This document shows, piece after piece, positions 3,445-7,570 of a stretch of 7,570 nucleotides of DNA. The translations under genes were made by a program, and so were the position numbers. The stretch covers positions 1-7,570 of the forward strand of contig JALWQN010000040.1 in assembly GCA_027083115.1 (NCBI GenBank), written 5' to 3'. The notes below the pieces were generated by a model. That model worked only from the letters and a program-made list of their open reading frames with translations. It ran no database searches and was not told where the DNA came from. The stretch is from Desulfurococcales archaeon (GTDB lineage: Archaea; Thermoproteota; Thermoprotei_A; Sulfolobales; NBVN01). Numbering within the stretch: the stretch's first letter is position 1; every line of letters starts with the position of its first letter.

Positions 3445-6411
3445 TCAGGAGTTATTAACGATATATATGCCTGGCTTCCAAGGGAGCGCCTGCTGTTTCC
3501 TCCCACCTAAATCAGGTGCTTTCCCGTCGGTGCTTAAGTAAACGTTAATTATCTTTATCCCTGCTTTTCTCTCTATGTATTGCTTTAGCTCATTTATTGC
3601 TTGAGCTTCATCCAAGCCATTAAGTTTCTTCAGTGCTTCAATGATGTGGGAGTCAAGTGATGAGGTGAGGTCAAGGAGTGCCTTAGCCACTCTTGGCGCT
3701 TTCTTCTTAGGTACTGAAGGCACCTCATTAATTACGTACCTTATTACGTCTCCTATCTTACCCCCGCTATCAATTATTTCCTTAACCTTCACGATATGCC
3801 TGAAGTCTTCCTTAGGCCTCACATAGATTACTGCCCCATCACCGTTAACTACTTGAGTCACTTTCCTTAAGTCATTGATTAATCTGGTGGCGTACTCAAC
3901 GACGAGCTCAGCCTCACTACTGACTAACTCCATCAGTTCCTTAGGCGTTGCCCACCTTTCCCCAGCGATGAGTGAGTCATGGCCCAGGGAATGCCACATC
4001 TCTTCAGCGAAGTAGGGTGTGTATGCAGACATTGCCTTAAGCCACGGGTCAATGATTGCCTTAACTGCCCTGGAGGGCTCCTCAACCATGTCGAAGTACT
4101 TATCTATTTCCTGAGGTATTAGGTAGTACAGCCTCACTCCAGCGGCCCTGACCTTAACAGCCTCAAGCTCCTCGTAAGCCTTCAGTATGTGCCTAGCTAC
4201 CTTACTGATTAGCCATTTATCCTCTAACCTACGCTCATCGCTTACTGCATCAGTAACTAAGCGATTGACTTGGGCCTTAACCTTCCTTAAAGCATCATAT
4301 ATCTTCCCCATCATCTCGAAGTCGAGGCTCATGTCCAGCCCTACTTCAGCCTCAACAGATAGGGCTAACCTGACTGCGTCAGGCGAGTAAGTCCTTACGA
4401 GGGCCGGTAAGGTCCTGACGTTACCCTTAGATTTAGACATTTTCTCGCCTTTAATAAGTACCCAACCGTTAGCTACCACTTGCTTCGGCCATTTATCCTT
4501 AGGGAATATTGCTGCGTGATTAAAGATGAAGAAAGTCAGGTGATTAGGTATTAGGTCCTTACCGCTATGTCTTGAGTCAAGCGGGTACCAGTAATTGAAT
4601 TCATCCCTAATGTCCTTAAGTGCTTCCTCACTCACCCCCAACCTTCTTGAGAGTCCGTTAGGTTCTCCAGCACCAAGCATCACGTAATCCCAGAACTCAG
4701 TCGTCAGTTTCTCTGGAGGTATTCCGTACTTCCTTATCTTATGGATTACTGTGTAGAAGGCCATATATATTGTTGAGTCACTTAATGACTCAATAATCCA
4801 TCCCTTAGCCCAAGGTAGTTCAGTCCCTAAGCCCCTGCTCCTAGCGCATGCCTTAGCCTTAAGCCACTCAATGGTTGCCTCAAACTGCCTTCTTGCTTCT
4901 AGAGGAATTACCCTCATCTGTGAGAGGGCCTCATAGGCTAACTTCTTCCATTCAGGGTTCCCGTAATCTATGAACCATTGGTTATGCACTACCTTAACGA
5001 CTATTTCTGTCCCGCACCTGCAGTACACGGGGGCATTAAGGATTTCGTACATTATGCTCCCGTAACGGTTCCTTGTCAGGAACTCCTTAATCAGTTCCCT
5101 GGCTTCCTTAACTGGCTTACCCTCAATCCTTAAGGAAATGAATTCCTTAGCTCCCTTAATTACTTCCTCCCTAACCAAGTTACTTAATCCCTTAATCATT
5201 GAGCCCTTAGCGTGCTCGTCCCTATAGACTTCCTTAGTTGCTTTATCGAGTAGCTCCCTATCTAACTGTGTCCTAACACCTAGTCTCTCAATGGAGTCCT
5301 TAGCCGGGTACTTCCCGTAACCCTCAACCTTAATGAGGGTTATTGGCCTGAACCCACCCCACTCCTCAGGGTCTTCCTTACGTAAGTAATCCCTTAAGGC
5401 AACGTAATCATAGGGTGCGTGGGCGGGGACGCTCATAACCACTCCAGTCCCGAACTTAGGGCTCACGAATGATGCCTCAAGTATTGGGACCTTAACACCT
5501 AACACGGGATTAATTAGTTCCTTACCCACTAACTCAGAGCCCTTGATCTCCTTAAGCACCCTCACCTCCTTCTGGTAGCTCAGCCTTCTAGCGGCCTCGC
5601 AGGAAGTAACCCATTCCTCAATAACGCCGGCATCATTGACTCTCGAGATACAGTAACTCACTTCAGGATTCACCCAAACGTTAGTTACTCCCAGAACCGT
5701 TTCAGGCCTTAATGTTGCTGTGGGGTACTTAAGGCCTTCATCATCCACGAACTTAATTAGGGTTAACTCACCTATCTCTGGCTCAACATCGTCCTTAGTG
5801 TCATGCATTCCCACAGGCATGTTGTGCTTAGGGCACCAACCCACTGGGTGAGAACCCTTAGTTAGGTAACCCTTCTCCTTCAGCTTAGTGAACTGCCACC
5901 TAATGAAGGAATTGAATTCAGGATCTATGGTTGTGAACTCCCTTCTCCAGTCTATGGAGAGACCGTATTCCTTCATTGCTTCCTTAGATAATGTGTGAAA
6001 GTACTTAGCTAACTTGATTGGTTCAGTTAACTTAGCTATCTCCTCCTCAGGAACTTCGAAAGCCCTTGACAGCATCCTAAGGTAGTCCTTATCCCCCTCA
6101 GAAATCTTTTCGGCGGTAGTGAGTATTGGGGTGCCGGTATAATGGAAACCCATAGGGAATAAGACGTTATAGCCTAAACCCCTCTTAAACCTCGCGAGAA
6201 CGTCAGGTATGATGTAAGTTCTTGCGTGACCTACGTGGGCAGGGCCGTTAGGGTACATGAAAGCCGCAGTCAGGAAGTACTTAGGTCTGTTTGGGTCGGG
6301 GTTAGCCTCATAAATTCTGGCTTCCTCCCACTTACTCCTCCATCGACGCGCTATCTCCTTAAGCCAAGCAACGAATTGATTGCTCCCAACAGATTCAGGC
6401 ACTTCAGACAC
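3445..6411 (-). CDS. leuS: Leucyl-tRNA synthetase, archaeal type
   Basis: Class I synthetase that charges tRNA-Leu with leucine in the cytoplasm; 988 residues, close to the roughly 970 of other archaeal LeuRS. The HIGH-type motif is HVGHA (59-63), within AAFMYPNGPAHVGHART. The CP1 editing domain carries TATLRPET (231-238) and GTGVVMSVPAHAPYDY (321-336, with Asp335 in the place of the editing Asp). CRC (463-465) in APVYCRCGTEI looks zinc-binding. KMSKS is at 657-661. An anticodon-binding helical region and the archaeal C-terminal extension follow. GFHYTGTPI (88-96) and the YGLSIDW segment (149-155) distinguish LeuRS from ValRS and IleRS. The start is GTG at 6411: a box A is centred 26 bp upstream, pointing to a leaderless mRNA, and an in-frame GTG four codons in is the alternative. 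No frameshift or missing motif is seen. Confidence 0.97.
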   Translation of the reverse strand: MSEVPESVGSNQFVAWLKEIARRWRSKWEEARIYEANPDPNRPKYFLTAAFMYPNGPAHVGHARTYIIPDVLARFKRGLGYNVLFPMGFHYTGTPILTTAEKISEGDKDYLRMLSRAFEVPEEEIAKLTEPIKLAKYFHTLSKEAMKEYGLSIDWRREFTTIDPEFNSFIRWQFTKLKEKGYLTKGSHPVGWCPKHNMPVGMHDTKDDVEPEIGELTLIKFVDDEGLKYPTATLRPETVLGVTNVWVNPEVSYCISRVNDAGVIEEWVTSCEAARRLSYQKEVRVLKEIKGSELVGKELINPVLGVKVPILEASFVSPKFGTGVVMSVPAHAPYDYVALRDYLRKEDPEEWGGFRPITLIKVEGYGKYPAKDSIERLGVRTQLDRELLDKATKEVYRDEHAKGSMIKGLSNLVREEVIKGAKEFISLRIEGKPVKEARELIKEFLTRNRYGSIMYEILNAPVYCRCGTEIVVKVVHNQWFIDYGNPEWKKLAYEALSQMRVIPLEARRQFEATIEWLKAKACARSRGLGTELPWAKGWIIESLSDSTIYMAFYTVIHKIRKYGIPPEKLTTEFWDYVMLGAGEPNGLSRRLGVSEEALKDIRDEFNYWYPLDSRHSGKDLIPNHLTFFIFNHAAIFPKDKWPKQVVANGWVLIKGEKMSKSKGNVRTLPALVRTYSPDAVRLALSVEAEVGLDMSLDFEMMGKIYDALRKVKAQVNRLVTDAVSDERRLEDKWLISKVARHILKAYEELEAVKVRAAGVRLYYLIPQEIDKYFDMVEEPSRAVKAIIDPWLKAMSAYTPYFAEEMWHSLGHDSLIAGERWATPKELMELVSSEAELVVEYATRLINDLRKVTQVVNGDGAVIYVRPKEDFRHIVKVKEIIDSGGKIGDVIRYVINEVPSVPKKKAPRVAKALLDLTSSLDSHIIEALKKLNGLDEAQAINELKQYIERKAGIKIINVYLSTDGKAPDLGGRKQQALPWKPGIYIVNNS

Positions 6412-6432
6412 CTACGTGTAAGAGGAAATACC

Positions 6433-6442
6433 GATTTAAGTA
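6433..6442 (-). promoter_or_regulatory. Box A promoter of leuS
   Basis: The minus strand reads TACTTAAATC, centred near 6437, 26 bp before the GTG start of leuS. This is the standard TATA-to-start distance and implies that RNA begins at or next to the start codon. The gene has no ribosome-binding site, which agrees. Confidence 0.55.
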
Positions 6443-6489
6443 TTTAATCAGTGGGAGCTCCCTCAACAATTAATCGCTCTGCCCTAATC

Positions 6490-6546
6490 AAGTACTTAAG
6501 GATATTTTATCAAGTATTGGTGAGGAGGGTCATGATTATTGAGTGA
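6490..6546 (+). promoter_or_regulatory. Promoter, ribosome-binding site and four-codon ORF before the decarboxylase
   Basis: AAGTACTTAAGG (about 6490-6501) and ATATTTTATC (6502-6511) are alternative box A elements. GGTGAGGAGG (6519-6528) is a strong ribosome-binding site, 10 bases before the TTG start at 6539 but only 3 before an ATG at 6532. That ATG opens a four-codon frame (ATG ATT ATT GAG TGA) overlapping the TTG in another frame. The site decides the TTG start, because an in-frame TGA at 6533 blocks anything upstream. Confidence 0.4.
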
Positions 6547-7570
6547 TGAAGGAAGGAAGAAATTAAGGCCTGAGGGATTAGGGGATAAGGTCATTGATTA
6601 CCTCAGGAAATTAAGTGCTGAAGAACCTAGGTTAGGAGGTAGGAGGTCCTTAGGCCCAATGATGTCTAGGCCCCTAAACGCCTCCTTAACCGCGTTCATT
6701 GAGTTCATCGATAGAAACCTTAACGACCCCGTAAGGTTCAAAGTAACTTATTCCTTAGCTAAGGAAGCTATTTCAGTAATGAATGACCTACTAAGTAATG
6801 CTGGGGGTTCTGGACTAATAACTTACGGGGGGAGTGAATCCAACCTCACGGCACTCTATATAGCTAGAGAATTAGGTTACAGAGCCGTAATCACTTCGGA
6901 AGCTGCACACACGTCAGTCTTTAAGTCAGCTAAAGTCCTGTCCATGAAGGCCTTGACCGCCGGGGTGGATGATTCCCTACGCATTATTGTGGATGGTGTG
7001 AGGAGGTTGTGGAGGGAGAGTAGGGATTCAGTGATTGTGTTAACTGCAGGCAATACGGAGACTGGAGTTACTGACGATGCCGAGGCAGTTAGTGAGGCAG
7101 TTCCTGAAGCACCAATAGTTATTGACGGTGCTTTCGGGGGATTAATTATTCCTTTCCTGAGGGATTCCGGCTTCAGGTTAGGTAGGGCTGACTTCAGCAT
7201 CGATAACGTGATGAGTGTTGGTGTGGACGGACATAAGGCATTATTCACTCCAATACCTTCTGGGGCTCTCCTCCTGAGGGATGACGAACTACTTAATAAG
7301 GTGTCCTTCAAGTCAGGTTACCTGAGCAGCAGCAGTCAGGTAGGCCTGCTTTGGTCGAGGACCGGCGGCTCTGCCGCCGCTTTATGGGCCTCCCTAAATT
7401 ACTTCGGTTATGGAGGGCTTAGGGATCTTTACGTTGAGTTAATGAGGAGGTCGTTATGGTTGAGGGACTCCCTAATTTCGTTAGGTTTTGAGGTCATTGG
7501 TCCTGAGCTCCCCCTACTTTGCTTTAGGCACCCGGAAATTAGTTCCGTAAGGATTCAGGAACTACTTAAC
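6539..7570 (+). CDS. Group II PLP-dependent amino acid decarboxylase, MfnA-like (partial, 3' end missing)
   Basis: 344 codons are present and the frame is still open at the window end; the family runs to roughly 370-460 residues. The motifs of group II pyridoxal-phosphate decarboxylases appear in order: LITYGGSESNLTAL (TxGGTEAN-like, phosphate binding), SEAAHTSVFKSAKVL (the cofactor-stacking His), VLTAGNTETGVTDD, VIDGAFGGLIIPF (the Asp facing the pyridine nitrogen, then GG) and NVMSVGVDGHKAL, whose Lys is the predicted Schiff-base residue. Archaeal relatives decarboxylate aspartate to beta-alanine for coenzyme A, or tyrosine or glutamate; substrate cannot be read here. TTG at 6539 is chosen because a stop lies two codons upstream, a GAGGAGG site is placed correctly, and the N-terminal region matches the family. 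The first in-frame ATG pair (6659/6662) would cut into it. Transcribed divergently from leuS. Confidence 0.88.
   Translation, partial: MSDEGRKKLRPEGLGDKVIDYLRKLSAEEPRLGGRRSLGPMMSRPLNASLTAFIEFIDRNLNDPVRFKVTYSLAKEAISVMNDLLSNAGGSGLITYGGSESNLTALYIARELGYRAVITSEAAHTSVFKSAKVLSMKALTAGVDDSLRIIVDGVRRLWRESRDSVIVLTAGNTETGVTDDAEAVSEAVPEAPIVIDGAFGGLIIPFLRDSGFRLGRADFSIDNVMSVGVDGHKALFTPIPSGALLLRDDELLNKVSFKSGYLSSSSQVGLLWSRTGGSAAALWASLNYFGYGGLRDLYVELMRRSLWLRDSLISLGFEVIGPELPLLCFRHPEISSVRIQELLN

Noticed and set aside
3641..4390. Plus-strand open frames at 3641-3826 and 4187-4390
   Set aside because: Both are antisense to leuS codons, of low-complexity Ser/Leu-rich composition, and without start signals.
6226..6447. 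Plus-strand open frame across the 5' end of leuS
   Set aside because: It is antisense to the conserved HIGH-motif region of leuS and runs over the leuS promoter; no recognisable protein.
6877..7311. Minus-strand open frame of 144 codons
   Set aside because: It is a shadow of the plus-strand PLP decarboxylase, whose motifs and frame are unmistakable; the antisense product is Ser/Thr/Leu-rich with no family likeness.

Overview
The window looks like a chromosomal segment of a hyperthermophilic crenarchaeon (Thermoproteota), most likely of the Thermoproteales/Caldivirga-Vulcanisaeta type. The reasons are archaeal RNA polymerase genes (rpoH then rpoB), an archaeal-type leucyl-tRNA synthetase, TTG/GTG starts with TATA (box A) elements placed for leaderless or short-leader mRNAs, box C/D guide RNAs, and a tRNA carrying a non-canonical bulge-helix-bulge intron. 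The genus is inference; no 16S gene is present to settle it.

Layout. 1-704 (minus): the 5' part of rpoB behind rpoH, an operon head. 829-938 (plus): tRNA-Lys(UUU), divergent from rpoH, with a 33-nt intron in its variable loop. 939-2160: an AT-richer stretch bounded by a near-perfect 30-bp direct repeat. One copy is the 3' end of tRNA-Lys; the other is the 3' end of an orphan tRNA 3' half at 2114-2158. Between them lie a retropepsin-like aspartic protease gene and a DUF5678-like small gene in tandem, then about 350 bp of non-coding or decayed sequence. This is either the scar of an element integrated at the tRNA gene or the locus of a split-tRNA half. 2170-2817 (minus): an HTH regulator with a degenerate phosphoribosyltransferase-like domain and palindromes over its promoter. 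2958-3433: a small-RNA cluster with two well-formed minus-strand box C/D sRNAs and one weaker plus-strand candidate, wrapped around a 94-residue two-helix membrane protein gene. 3445-6411 (minus): leuS. 6539-7570 (plus): a group II PLP-dependent decarboxylase (MfnA-like), cut by the window end.

How it fits together. Most recognisable content serves gene expression: RNA polymerase subunits, a tRNA, an aminoacyl-tRNA synthetase and rRNA-methylation guides. The clearest new result is the box C/D sRNA at about 3366-3433. Its D' guide matches the universally conserved 16S rRNA decoding-centre sequence and would direct 2'-O-methylation to C1402 (E. coli numbering). It lies antisense to the 3' end of the membrane-protein gene. 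The sister sRNA 290 bp away shares its box C block and flanks, so the two look like paralogues with replaced guides. The orphan tRNA 3' half differs from tRNA-Lys in only two bases of the shared 30 bp, and these form one compensatory pair in the T stem.
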